A stretch of 64,000 nucleotides of DNA, taken from NCBI GenBank assembly GCA_040839025.1, contig JBFPJN010000003.1, forward strand, positions 186,001 through 250,000, written 5' to 3'. Below, one piece after another: positions 35,592 to 43,718 of the stretch. This stretch comes from Alphaproteobacteria bacterium LSUCC0719 (GTDB lineage Bacteria; Pseudomonadota; Alphaproteobacteria; Puniceispirillales; Puniceispirillaceae). Numbering within the stretch: the stretch's first letter is position 1; every line of letters starts with the position of its first letter. The position numbers and the translations under genes are program-made. Below the pieces are notes generated by a model, which ran no database searches, was not told the DNA's origin, and saw only the letters and a list, made by a program, of their open reading frames with translations.

Positions 35592-36928
35592 ACCCTTTCA
35601 AGGTTTTTATCCCGACAACCAGAGGTGCCGTCCAGATCCTCTCCATAACCAGGGAAGCTCCCGACATCCGATCGGTCCTGTGTATTGAGGGCAGTTTCGA
35701 GGCACTTCCCGTCAGCAGCGGCTATGACCAGTTTGTCCGGCGGCCAACCGGCGTTATCGAGAAATATCTTGGTGAAGGATCCTACCGGACCGACCTCGAC
35801 GCCCCGGTCACACAAGGCGACAGCTGGCAGTTCGGGATCTTTCTGGCCCATATCATTGTGGCGGCGGACATGTTTTCCGGCGCGCGTGCCGCACAGCGGG
35901 GCGGACGGACAATCTGGGCAAGCGGCGAGGTCAGCCCCGCCCTCGACATCAAGCCTGTCGACCATATGCGTCAGAAATTCACCGAGTCACGTGCCACCTT
36001 GCAGACACTCGAGGATGATGGCGAGCAGATCATGGTGCTTCTACACCCGTCGAATGCAGACCAGATTGTCGATCTCGTCCCCGACGGGTGGACGGTCATC
36101 ACCGCATCGACGATCCCGGATGCCCTGACACAGATCGGCGTCGAGATTGCCCCGTCACCGGGTATCGAGACGCCGCACCCCCGGCCCGGACCACGGCGCT
36201 GGCGCGGCCTTGCCCTGGGGGGAAGCATTCTTGCGCTGATGCTTGGCCTGATTGCCTATCATCTTCCTGTACAGGCACTTCAGAACGCCCTTGCCTTTGA
36301 ACAGGCGGGCCAGCACAGGGCGTTGCTGATGGAAATCAGAACCAACCTGGCACGCAAGAACTGGGTTGTTACCAACGCCTTCTATTTCTTCGAGGTGTTC
36401 TATCTTGGCGGGCGATCCCAAAAGCTTGGCGACGCGCTCGACATCTCGATCAGCACGGATGACAGCCTCGAACAGGCCGCAACAGCCGGAACCGCGGGCA
36501 CCGGCACGCCGAATGCCTGCAACGAGGCACTGGCCACACCCCAGAAGGTTGGTGCCGTATTCCCGATGTTGCCCGCAGCCGGCTGTCCGATCCGGCTTTC
36601 GGTGGAGAACGGCCATTCTGACAAGGTTCGGGTCTGGCTTGCCGTAACAAGCCGGACCGGGGATGACGCGACGAATGTGGAATTTCGCAGCGGCGCCGAC
36701 CTGAAGCCCGGGGACAGATTCCAGACCCCGCCCTTTACCGTCGCCAATAACAGCCTCTCGCTCTATGCCGTGGTGTCCGACAGGCCGGATTTCGGATGGC
36801 GTCAATGGTTCGAAAACCTGATCCGGACCCCTGCCGGTTCCGTGCAGCAGGCCAATATCAACCGACTGACCGGAAGCGGGATCGGCGTTGTGGTGGCGCG
36901 GCAACCGGAAAATGCCGACCTGAGATAG
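35588..36928 (+). CDS. Membrane-anchored protein with N-terminal Lon(S16)-like domain
   Basis: 446 residues from GTG 35588, overlapping the previous stop codon (GTGA). Residues 1-195 resemble the proteolytic domain of Lon: GDSWQFGIFLAH, with Ser79 where Lon has its catalytic Ser, then IWASGEVSPALDIKP and HMRQKF, with Lys130 near the catalytic-Lys position. A Pro/Arg-rich linker leads to one transmembrane helix (about 206-227). A periplasmic part of about 220 residues follows, with two Cys (PNACNEAL and AGCPIRLS), a beta-rich domain and a final helix. The S16 assignment is by motif order only. A membrane-tethered Lon-like domain with a periplasmic sensor-like part is unusual. Confidence 0.62.
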   Translation: MNPFKVFIPTTRGAVQILSITREAPDIRSVLCIEGSFEALPVSSGYDQFVRRPTGVIEKYLGEGSYRTDLDAPVTQGDSWQFGIFLAHIIVAADMFSGARAAQRGGRTIWASGEVSPALDIKPVDHMRQKFTESRATLQTLEDDGEQIMVLLHPSNADQIVDLVPDGWTVITASTIPDALTQIGVEIAPSPGIETPHPRPGPRRWRGLALGGSILALMLGLIAYHLPVQALQNALAFEQAGQHRALLMEIRTNLARKNWVVTNAFYFFEVFYLGGRSQKLGDALDISISTDDSLEQAATAGTAGTGTPNACNEALATPQKVGAVFPMLPAAGCPIRLSVENGHSDKVRVWLAVTSRTGDDATNVEFRSGADLKPGDRFQTPPFTVANNSLSLYAVVSDRPDFGWRQWFENLIRTPAGSVQQANINRLTGSGIGVVVARQPENADLR

Positions 36929-36971
36929 CTCCTTTAGCCAGCATCGACATACCGGATGAACGGCCCGGCGA

Positions 36972-38240
36972 TCAGACGCAGCTGTCACGGTCGAGTGATA
37001 TCCGGCCTTCATGAGGTCGCCCGTCAAGTGTCAGCTTGCCAAGATACAGGCCGCCTTGGTCAAGCTCATATTCGGCTGTCACCCGGCCATTCGGCGGCAG
37101 ACCGCCAAAGGCCCGGTTCAGTGCCGCCAGCAGCCACATATCATGCGAGCGTCTGAACACACGCACAGCCCGCCCCCCGTCAACGCCAACTTGCCGGCGG
37201 TCCCTGATCCGCTCGATGTCGCTGCGCTCGCGCGGGTCAACCGGTCGCTCGACAATCCGCATGAACGGGGAATGCAGGGCGGCGTTGAACGACCTGCCGC
37301 CGCCGGAACCCATATGCACCCTGTTCGCCGCATCGACAACACCGGTTTCCACCCCAAGGCAGCTGGTAAGATGCGCGTAGATCCGGGCATGGCTTTGCCT
37401 GTCGGCAGGCCACAGAAATTCAAGTGACAGCCTTTGCGGCGCGGTTTCCATCAATCTGTCCGCCACCTGCCAGTCGGCCGCCTGAGGGGCCGTGACGTCC
37501 TGCGCGCTGTCGCTGACATTCACCTTCATGTCGGTTGTCGCCGCGGCTGTCATCGGCTGCAGGGCAGGCATCGTTTCCGACAATTGATCGGCACCGATAT
37601 CGGTAGAGGGCGCAGCCGGTATTTCGGCCTGTGACACCGCCGCCGGTACCTTTGCCGGGGCCGCAGACATCGCTGCCAGGACAGGTGGTGCCGGGTCTGT
37701 CCGGCGATGCTGCGAGGGTGTCAGCGGATCGAGAGGGTCCGGCTGGACCGGTGCCCGCCGGGGCGAATTATCCTGACGTGGTGCCATCGGCGTCAGCTGG
37801 GCCACCTGTTTCGGGATGACGGGCTCTGGGATCATCGGCTTTGGGATCATCGGCTCTGGGATGATCTGCTTTGGGGTGGCTGGCTTCTGGATGGCTGGCT
37901 TCTGGGCACCGGGGAGCGCCTTGGACGGCTCGGGTTTGGTTTGTTTCGGGGCTGGCAATGCGTCCGGCGCAGGCTGTTGTGCTGCAGCTTCGGCCTCCGG
38001 CATATCCGGAACCGGCGGCATCGAAACAGCTGCCAGCCGCAATGGTATGGCGGCAGGCGGTGGGGCGGCAGGCAGAGGTTCGGACGCTGGCGCTGCCTGG
38101 GCTGACTGGGCTGGCGGCGGGGGGGATGCCATGTCGACAGTCTGGTCGGGTGATGGCGCCGCAACAAAGGCCGACGCCACCACCAGGGCCAGCAGAAATC
38201 CCAGATTGACCGGGATGCTGATATCGCGTCGATCAGCCAC
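36972..38240 (-). CDS. Pro/Ala-rich single-TM linker protein with C-terminal periplasmic domain (TonB-like layout)
   Basis: 422 residues from GTG 38240. A short N-terminus and one transmembrane helix (NLGFLLALVVASAFVAA) precede about 230 residues of Pro, Ala, Lys, Gln linker. The linker includes 5-residue repeats MIPKP/MIPEP/VIPKQ. A folded C-terminal domain of about 160 residues follows (LEFLWPADRQSHARIYAHLT, then SFNAALHSPFMRIVERPVD), ending in a strand with SLDRDSCV. The layout matches TonB or TolA: inner-membrane anchor, periplasm-spanning arm and distal domain. The C-terminal sequence is not recognisably TonB. Last gene of the minus-strand operon, overlapping the previous gene by 8 bases. 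Confidence 0.72.
   Translation of the reverse strand: MADRRDISIPVNLGFLLALVVASAFVAAPSPDQTVDMASPPPPAQSAQAAPASEPLPAAPPPAAIPLRLAAVSMPPVPDMPEAEAAAQQPAPDALPAPKQTKPEPSKALPGAQKPAIQKPATPKQIIPEPMIPKPMIPEPVIPKQVAQLTPMAPRQDNSPRRAPVQPDPLDPLTPSQHRRTDPAPPVLAAMSAAPAKVPAAVSQAEIPAAPSTDIGADQLSETMPALQPMTAAATTDMKVNVSDSAQDVTAPQAADWQVADRLMETAPQRLSLEFLWPADRQSHARIYAHLTSCLGVETGVVDAANRVHMGSGGGRSFNAALHSPFMRIVERPVDPRERSDIERIRDRRQVGVDGGRAVRVFRRSHDMWLLAALNRAFGGLPPNGRVTAEYELDQGGLYLGKLTLDGRPHEGRISLDRDSCV
37813..37905 (-). repeat. 15-bp coding tandem repeats (MIPKP-type)
   Basis: Successive degenerate units such as GGGATCATCGGCTTT and GGGATCATCGGCTCT encode the IPxP repeats of the linker protein at 36972-38240. They are likely to vary in number. 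Confidence 0.8.
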
Positions 38241-39153
38241 CGGTCCGTTCCAGATACATCAGCTGCAGCTCTTCAACCATCAGGGCCAGACTGTCGGCAC
38301 GCTGTCCGGGTGACATATATGCCGGGGTCGCAGGTGCCGCGACAACATCACCTGCCGGACCCGGCTGTTCGGGTGTCGCCGGCCCGGCTGTCGCCACGTC
38401 ACCTTCGGTGGCTGACTGCTGAAGCTGTGCGAAGGCGGCAGCGATGTCGGCATCACTCATCTCCTCGGAAATGGCGGGCGCGGTGGTTCCAGACCCGTTG
38501 CCAGCAACCACAGGTTGACCGACGGTATCGACATCGGGTTCGGGAACGCTGACGGCTGGCGCTGCCGCAGCCAGTTCTGATGCGACGGGCTTTGGCGGTG
38601 CGTCGACAATGGCCGGTCGATTTTCCACAGATGCCTTGTCACCTCCATCATCCGGTGCCTGCCGGGACCGGTGATTTGCGGCATTCACGGCATCCGGCGT
38701 GCCGGCCGGCTCTGTCCTTGTTTCGAGCAGTGCCCGGATCATCGTCTCGATGTCGCGCATGGTGACCGGCTGATTGTCGCTGTCGACAGCCGCAGCGCCC
38801 TGCTCGGTGGCCGGCCGGCTTGATGCAACCTGTCCCGCTGTCGGGCCGTCGGCGACAATCCGGTCGGCGACGACCCGGTCAGAGGCGGCCCGGTCAGAGG
38901 CGGCCCGGTCGGCGGCGGAGTGCGCTTTCGGGGACAGCACCTCCTCGATGACAGGTTCCATCGCTTCCAGCAGGGCCGTGCCCGCGGTTTCCGATGGATC
39001 ACCGGCCGCGCCGGCGTCACGACCGGCGGTGCGCGCCGCGTCGAACATCTGCGGCGCCTTGCCTAGCCAGCTGGTGAAGGACTGGTCGGGAGAGGCCATG
39101 AAAAGATACCCAAGTGCCGACAGGACGGTAATGTTGAAGATGAGGTAACGCAT
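38233..39153 (-). CDS. Single-TM protein with Ala/Asp-rich periplasmic arm
   Basis: 306 residues, with AGGAGATC before the ATG. The N-terminal membrane helix is YLIFNITVLSALGYLFMA. The rest is low-complexity Ala, Asp, Pro, Thr. It contains 5-residue repeats (SDRAA, ADRIV), two helical segments (ALLEAMEPVIEEVLS, RDIETMIRALLETR) and a C-terminal amphipathic helix (ADSLALMVEELQLMYLERTG). No known family. Its design, a membrane anchor with a long arm, parallels the next gene, with which it overlaps. Two such arms beside an ExbB-like channel could form a periplasm-spanning link (inference). Confidence 0.7.
   Translation of the reverse strand: MRYLIFNITVLSALGYLFMASPDQSFTSWLGKAPQMFDAARTAGRDAGAAGDPSETAGTALLEAMEPVIEEVLSPKAHSAADRAASDRAASDRVVADRIVADGPTAGQVASSRPATEQGAAAVDSDNQPVTMRDIETMIRALLETRTEPAGTPDAVNAANHRSRQAPDDGGDKASVENRPAIVDAPPKPVASELAAAAPAVSVPEPDVDTVGQPVVAGNGSGTTAPAISEEMSDADIAAAFAQLQQSATEGDVATAGPATPEQPGPAGDVVAAPATPAYMSPGQRADSLALMVEELQLMYLERTGG
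38861..38922 (-). repeat. 15-bp coding tandem repeats (SDRAA-type)
   Basis: Units like CCGGTCAGAGGCGGC repeat two to four times with divergence and encode SDRAA/ADRxV in the protein at 38233-39153. Confidence 0.75.
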
Positions 39154-39170
39154 GTCTTGTGATCTCCTGT

Positions 39171-39797
39171 TCAGGAAGAAGAAACGGGGGGGCTGTCCTC
39201 GATATCGCCGGTATCCGGATCGCTGCAGGGGCGGCTGGTCAACGCCAGTGACGCGTTCAGAACGATCAGAACAGTGCGAAGAATGGCCGAAAGAGGCAGG
39301 CCGATCACCGAGGTCAGAAACGCCATGCTGAAATCATCGGTCAGCGTGGCAATCACCTTGTCGATGCTGTCGGGTGTCAGGCTGCTGTGCGACAGCTGGC
39401 CAATGCCGAGGCTGATTCCAAGAAGCGTGAATGTCAGCGCCAGGGTGGCGATGCCGTTGCATGATTGCAGGCCTGCCTGCAGCCATTTCTGGCGTTCAAG
39501 ATCGGGCTGTGGGTGATGCGCGCTGTGGATCAGCTGGACACAGCTGAACATGGCCGTCAGCACCAGCGCTGACAACAGCAGCAGAAAGCCGCCGCCAAGC
39601 ATGTCGAGCGCCCAGTCAAGGATCTGCGACGGCGACATGCCGGTGGCAAAGGTGGCCATCGCGGTGACCACAACGACGAGGCCGAGGAACAGGCTGAGTG
39701 ACTGCATCGCCAGTCCGATCAGGCTCGTCTGCCGACCGGCCGCAGCGGGGCGTCCGGCCAGCAGCCTGCGCGGGGATCTGATTGCCAGAGCCATCAT
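39171..39797 (-). CDS. ExbB/TolQ/MotA-like proton-channel protein
   Basis: 208 residues from ATG 39797, which overlaps the upstream stop codon as ATGA. Four hydrophobic helices are visible: about 27-50, 68-92, 112-134 and 152-176. The last two carry LALTFTLLGISLGIGQLS and FSMAFLTSVIGLPLSAILR, which fit the MotA/TolQ/ExbB domain pattern (LGxxxG then A-L-x-T-x-x-G-L). Such proteins form a pentameric channel with an ExbD/TolR/MotB partner, here probably the protein at 31863, and use proton motive force to move a periplasmic arm. The family match is by pattern and topology, not by a strong full-length match. Confidence 0.65.
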   Translation of the reverse strand: MMALAIRSPRRLLAGRPAAAGRQTSLIGLAMQSLSLFLGLVVVVTAMATFATGMSPSQILDWALDMLGGGFLLLLSALVLTAMFSCVQLIHSAHHPQPDLERQKWLQAGLQSCNGIATLALTFTLLGISLGIGQLSHSSLTPDSIDKVIATLTDDFSMAFLTSVIGLPLSAILRTVLIVLNASLALTSRPCSDPDTGDIEDSPPVSSS

Positions 39798-40177
39798 GGG
39801 ATCGACCGCGCATTCATCAGATCGCTGGTCGACAGACCAATGCCCTCGAGCCATTGCGTGGACATCGACCGACCGGATTCGGCGGCCGAATGGACAAGAA
39901 AGGACATCTCGTAATTCTTGAACACCTTCATCACCAGCGGGCTGCGCGATGATTTCAGCGATTTGTCATTCAGGGCGATCCGTTCCAGATCGGCAAGCCG
40001 ACGTTTGGAAAAGGCGATTTTCTCCTCGCGCTGAGCCACATTCAGGTCGGGGTCAAGCAGATGTGAAACCATAATCGACCGCTCGCGTTCCATATTTTCA
40101 AGCGATCCGGCAAAGGCCGGCGCACCAGCCAGAAGGGCGGTTGCGACAAGGCAGGTGCAGATGATGTGTCTGGTCAT
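39794..40177 (-). CDS. Small exported protein of unknown function, 127 residues
   Basis: GAGGAG stands upstream of the ATG at 40177. A clear signal peptide ends PAFAGS. The mature part is helical and charged (RERSIMVSHLLDPDLNVAQ, REEKIAFSKRRLADLERIAL), then FKNYEMSFLVHSAAE. No Cys in the mature part. The stop codon overlaps the start of the ExbB-like gene, so its product is probably made in step with the channel. Unknown family. Confidence 0.74.
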   Translation of the reverse strand: MTRHIICTCLVATALLAGAPAFAGSLENMERERSIMVSHLLDPDLNVAQREEKIAFSKRRLADLERIALNDKSLKSSRSPLVMKVFKNYEMSFLVHSAAESGRSMSTQWLEGIGLSTSDLMNARSIP

Positions 40178-40228
40178 GTTCGGGTCTCCTCTAACATGCG
40201 TTGTTTGACTTCGTATGGGTCTGGACGA

Positions 40229-41125
40229 TCAGAAATTCACGAACAGCTTCACGCCGGCGGATGGCGACCTGAAGTCTTCGGTGATGTCGGGTGTTTCACC
40301 ATTTTCGAGATAGGCCCGTTCGGCCACCTCTTCGGCAAACGCCATGGCGTCGAGTGACAGCAGCTTTGCCATATGGCCAAGCACTTCATCCTCCATGTCG
40401 AGAATTGCCAGCTGTGCCTCGACATTCATGGCAAGTCTCTGCAGCTCCTCGATCTTGTTTGCCGGCGCGTCGATACCGGCATCCATCTGGTTCAGCGGAT
40501 GATTTGCAATGGCGTTGCGAAGCGCCTCAATGGCCTGTCTGTTGGCTGCATAATCCTCGCCGAATTTGCTTTCCGGAAGATTGCTCGAATAGAACAGCTC
40601 CTCGCGAAGGGCGCTTTCAACCTTGCCTGCCCGTTCCTGCGCCGCGTCGATGGCGGCGGTCATCTCGCGCTGGTCCTCAAGGCTGCTGGCGTTGCGCCTG
40701 GCGGTGCGCGTCAGATGCTGATACAGCCGCAGTTTGGTCTTCAGCTTGGCGCGCTTCAGACCAATCTGTTCGCCCATCAGCCCGATATAGGCGCGCTTTG
40801 CCGCCAGGGTCTGGTGTTTTGCTTCGATCGCGGCGTCACCTTCATAGAGATGAAGGGAGTCATTCAACGACTGGATATTGGTCACTTCCGAGGCGATCTG
40901 CTGATCGATATCCATCATGTCACTTGCCAGCGGTGAGGCGGCAAAGTCCCGTTGAATGGCTCGTTCCAGCTGTTTCTGTGGCAGAACCAGCACCTTTTCG
41001 CTGATCTGGGGTTGCCAGCCGGCATTGCTCTTGGCGAAGGCCGGCGTCCAGATCACCAGGGCCATCCCCGTGGCGATGGTGACTGCAAATCTGGCACGCG
41101 GCGCAATCTGATGAAGGTGTTTCAT
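40229..41125 (-). CDS. Exported coiled-coil protein, 298 residues
   Basis: AAAGGATC stands before the ATG. The signal peptide ends TPAFAKS. Almost the whole mature protein is predicted helical: SEVTNIQSLNDSLHLYEGD, KRAKLKTKLRLYQHLTRTA, AAIDAAQERAGKVESALREE and NKIEELQRLAMNVEAQLAIL. Heptad-like Leu spacing is seen throughout. The end GVKLFVNF looks like an outer-membrane C-terminal strand signature (final Phe), though one strand alone would be unusual. Unknown family. It may act as a periplasmic spacer in the assembly encoded by this operon (inference). Confidence 0.76.
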   Translation of the reverse strand: MKHLHQIAPRARFAVTIATGMALVIWTPAFAKSNAGWQPQISEKVLVLPQKQLERAIQRDFAASPLASDMMDIDQQIASEVTNIQSLNDSLHLYEGDAAIEAKHQTLAAKRAYIGLMGEQIGLKRAKLKTKLRLYQHLTRTARRNASSLEDQREMTAAIDAAQERAGKVESALREELFYSSNLPESKFGEDYAANRQAIEALRNAIANHPLNQMDAGIDAPANKIEELQRLAMNVEAQLAILDMEDEVLGHMAKLLSLDAMAFAEEVAERAYLENGETPDITEDFRSPSAGVKLFVNF

Positions 41126-41148
41126 GGCGTTTGATCCTTTCTGCCGGT

Positions 41149-41691
41149 TCAGTTGGTCTGCCAGTACCAGGCGCGACGCACCTCGTCCTTGACCTTGCGG
41201 CGGGCGTTCAGCGACGCCAGCTTGTACCCGACCCGGTCATCGAACCGGTGCAGCAGAACCCGCATCGTGTCGGTAAAGGAACTGCCGTCGGCATAGACCA
41301 GATCGGCCCCGTCAAAGCTTGTCTCGAAATCGATCAGGGCCAGTCGTGCGGCCTGAATATCGCCGCCCTTGATGTAGTTCTGAACGGCGATTGCCTTGGC
41401 CTGCATCCGCGTCTCGATTTGCACAAGCGAGGCGGAATCACGAAGTTTGGAATCACATCCGGCAAGGGTTTCGGCGCTGGCAAGATACTGGCCACGCTCA
41501 TCGGTGGCAGCCGCCTGGGCGTCCTGTTCCAGCCCGTTGCTGAAACAGGAATCGAAATTCAGGACGTTCTGCATCTCGTTGGCACGATCAATGACCGAGA
41601 CGGTTGGTGTCGACGACGTCAGGGCCGTCTGCTGACAGGCGGCAACCGTAAAGGCGCCGAGAACGATCATGGGGAGGGAAAGACGCTTCAT
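41149..41691 (-). CDS. Lipoprotein of unknown function, 180 residues
   Basis: The start at 41691 has AAGGAT upstream and yields a textbook lipoprotein signal, with lipobox VAAC and lipidated Cys19; the open frame continues upstream to 41754 without a signal. The mature part has two further Cys (FDSCFSNG and LAGCDSKL), likely disulfide bonded, and helices such as QIETRMQAKAIAVQNYI. Gln at +2 after the Cys suggests outer-membrane sorting. No family recognised. Confidence 0.76.
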   Translation of the reverse strand: MKRLSLPMIVLGAFTVAACQQTALTSSTPTVSVIDRANEMQNVLNFDSCFSNGLEQDAQAAATDERGQYLASAETLAGCDSKLRDSASLVQIETRMQAKAIAVQNYIKGGDIQAARLALIDFETSFDGADLVYADGSSFTDTMRVLLHRFDDRVGYKLASLNARRKVKDEVRRAWYWQTN

Positions 41692-41753
41692 TGGTGAAAT
41701 CCTTCTTTGCTTCTTCAGATGTCGGAATTGCGAGGGCGCTGGCGCGTCGGGCA

Positions 41754-42263
41754 TCAGCGCAGGAGACCATAATTCGAGGAAACGGAGAGTCTGACACTCT
41801 GGTTCACGCGATACCGGTGGTTTGACCGGAATGTCAGGTCGCGGCCGCCAGAGCGAACATGGATCACATAGTGATCGGCGACCTGCTCGGTTGTCTGGTG
41901 ATAGGTTGTCCGGTCGTGGCAGACCTTGCGGGCGCCCGATGTCCGGTCCATTGCGGCCATCGCGCCGAACAGCGCGCCAAGCGAGCCAGCGCCGTGATTG
42001 TCGCTGAGCTTGTTGCCGATGGCCGAGCCGACAAGGCCGCCCACAACCATATCACCAACATTTCCCTGAAGGCGCGAATGCGACCGGACTGTCTCGCAGG
42101 ATCGTGTGGTGACGGGTTCCTGGACAATGCGCTGTGTCCAGACAGTTTCAACGCCCGTTACATAGCCGGTACGGGTTTCGTCAATCACCTGACCGCTGGC
42201 CTGGGCCGCACCGAACAGCGCGCCGGCCATGATCATCACTGACACAAGCTTTGTCGTTTTCAT
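41754..42263 (-). CDS. Exported glycine-zipper 2TM (17 kDa antigen-like) protein
   Basis: 169 residues from ATG 42263 (AAGGAG 6 bases upstream; ATG 42269 lies too close to it). The signal peptide ends QASGQ. The glycine zipper GDMVVGGLVGSAIGNKL is typical of the Rickettsia 17 kDa antigen/SlyB family of outer-membrane-associated proteins. A Cys pair (TRSCETV and KVCHDR) follows on both sides of the zipper. The C-terminal segment HRYRVNQSVRLSVSSNYGLL is beta-rich. There is no lipobox, unlike SlyB. First gene of the seven-gene minus-strand operon. Confidence 0.8.
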   Translation of the reverse strand: MKTTKLVSVMIMAGALFGAAQASGQVIDETRTGYVTGVETVWTQRIVQEPVTTRSCETVRSHSRLQGNVGDMVVGGLVGSAIGNKLSDNHGAGSLGALFGAMAAMDRTSGARKVCHDRTTYHQTTEQVADHYVIHVRSGGRDLTFRSNHRYRVNQSVRLSVSSNYGLLR

Positions 42264-42423
42264 CTGCATCTCCTTGAAACAGGGTTGATGCAGGGGTCAT
42301 GGAATCTTCAGGCGCGAAATTGCTGCGATGGCCGGGATAAAATGTGGCACGGGCGAAAAAACATTGTCAGCAGGGCGTTTTGCCGCCTGTAAAGCGGCGT
42401 CTCCCGCGGCCCGGCAACATCAT

Positions 42424-42453
42424 TTGACGCCGGCACGAACCACACCGTATCGT
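42424..42453 (+). promoter_or_regulatory. Probable sigma-70-type promoter for the gene at 42508
   Basis: TTGACG at 42424-42429 and TATCGT at 42448-42453, with an 18-base spacer. The -10 element lies about 55 bases before the start codon. Found by eye. Confidence 0.35.
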
Positions 42454-42507
42454 AAGGGGTGACTGTGCAGATGCCGACAGACAGGACAGCAGAAGGGGCG
42501 TGAAGTG

Positions 42508-42957
42508 ATGTCAGTGAAATCCAGCTTTATGGTCCCGGTCTGCCTGTTCCTCGTCATGGCGTCGCTGCCCTTGATGTCATGGGCGCATGACAAGGACCGG
42601 ACGCCCTGCGCGATCGATGTGGTGTTCGACAATGACGATGACGGGGTCGCAACCTATTTCGTGCTTCGTCTGCAGCACAAGAACCAGTCAAGACGCAATA
42701 TCGAGGCCGTCAGCGTCCTTGTTCATGATGCCGATGGCAATGTCATCCGGAATTCCGATGCCATATGCGGCGATGGTGATGCCGGCATAGAGGCCGGTGA
42801 CACCGGGCAGTGCGAAAAGGTGCTGCAGGTCATTACCGGCAAGATGGCAAACAGGTTTGGCCATGAAATCTGGGTCCGGATGATCGATGACCAGCGACAG
42901 CAGATCGGCAAGGCTGATGCCTGCGAGGTTCTTGGGGTGCGCTACAAACAGAACTGA
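42508..42957 (+). CDS. Exported protein of unknown function, 149 residues
   Basis: AGAAGGGG stands upstream of ATG 42508 (GTG 42505 is also in frame). The signal peptide ends MSWAHDK. The mature part has four Cys (TPCAIDV, AICGDGD, GQCEKV, DACEVLG), probably two disulfides. It is beta-rich and looks like a small immunoglobulin-like fold: VFDNDDDGVATYFVLRLQ, then IEAVSVLVHDADGNVI. No family recognised. Divergent from the glycine-zipper operon, so it may share its regulation. Confidence 0.75.
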   Translation: MSVKSSFMVPVCLFLVMASLPLMSWAHDKDRTPCAIDVVFDNDDDGVATYFVLRLQHKNQSRRNIEAVSVLVHDADGNVIRNSDAICGDGDAGIEAGDTGQCEKVLQVITGKMANRFGHEIWVRMIDDQRQQIGKADACEVLGVRYKQN

Positions 42958-43053
42958 TCCTGTCGACAGAGGCGGTGACCACAACAGCTTCTTCGGCGGC
43001 GCATTGTGCCAGCCGGTGATATCAGCCCGGAATCGGTCCGGAATCAGTCCAGC

Positions 43054-43461
43054 TCAACGGTTGGCCAGGATTTCATCAACGGTGCTGTCACAGATATATC
43101 GGACAGCTTCAACATGAACATAGCCGGATTTCTGCTCTATGAAGCCGAACAGCCTGCCATCGGGAAGCATCTCCCAGGTAATCTGTGACGCCAGCCAGTA
43201 CCGCTGGCCACCATCGATCTCATATCCGGATTTCCTGCCGAATTTCAGCCTGCCACGCTCGATTGACCGGGCTGAGTCGTGATAAAAATAGATCGCCCTT
43301 GGAAACCAGGCGTCAAAGGCCTTCGGAGAAACAAAGCCAATATGCGAATGACTCTTTCGCTGGCATTCAATATCGCTGGCGGCGCGCGCCATCCGTATCT
43401 GGATCATGGTGGCAATGATCATGGCAAGGGCAATGGTCGCGATATGAAGTGGCTTTCCCAT
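43054..43461 (-). CDS. Exported protein of unknown function, 135 residues
   Basis: The start at 43461 is fixed by a strong ATAAGGAG 8 bases upstream; open frame beyond it is not protein-like. The signal peptide core is IALAMIIATMI, with cleavage near ARAASD. The mature part contains SHIGFVSPKAFDAWFPRAIY, several aromatic residues and two Cys (IECQRK and YICDST) that probably bridge the two ends. It looks like a small single-domain periplasmic protein. Convergent with the gene at 42508. Confidence 0.74.
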   Translation of the reverse strand: MGKPLHIATIALAMIIATMIQIRMARAASDIECQRKSHSHIGFVSPKAFDAWFPRAIYFYHDSARSIERGRLKFGRKSGYEIDGGQRYWLASQITWEMLPDGRLFGFIEQKSGYVHVEAVRYICDSTVDEILANR

Positions 43462-43718
43462 TCCGGGTCTCCTTATGGATTCATCCCTTGTGGATTCATC
43501 CAGACCTCCAATGATGTCGCACCACATATTCGGGAAGTCACCGCACAGCTATGACCGCCCTGAATTCCCCTTCTTCGCCACTCCCGCTGCCAGCACATCA
43601 AGCCTCACTGGTTCCGGACATTTTAACCCGGATTTACCAAATACATGGCATCAGTCCCGCACAGCTCACGCGGGCTGCCGGACGGATGCGGAATGTGGTG
43701 GGGATGTATGTAGGGGAT
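43462..43718. other. Intergenic region
   Basis: No supported gene. An open frame from 43551 on the plus strand runs through the cold-shock terminator and into the antisense of csp, so it is not claimed. The region should hold the promoter for the minus-strand gene at 43461. Confidence 0.5.

Noticed and set aside
39171-39797. Tol-Pal or TonB-ExbBD locus
   Set aside because: There is no Pal, TolB, TolA or recognisable TonB C-terminus nearby, and the ExbD-like gene is in another operon.
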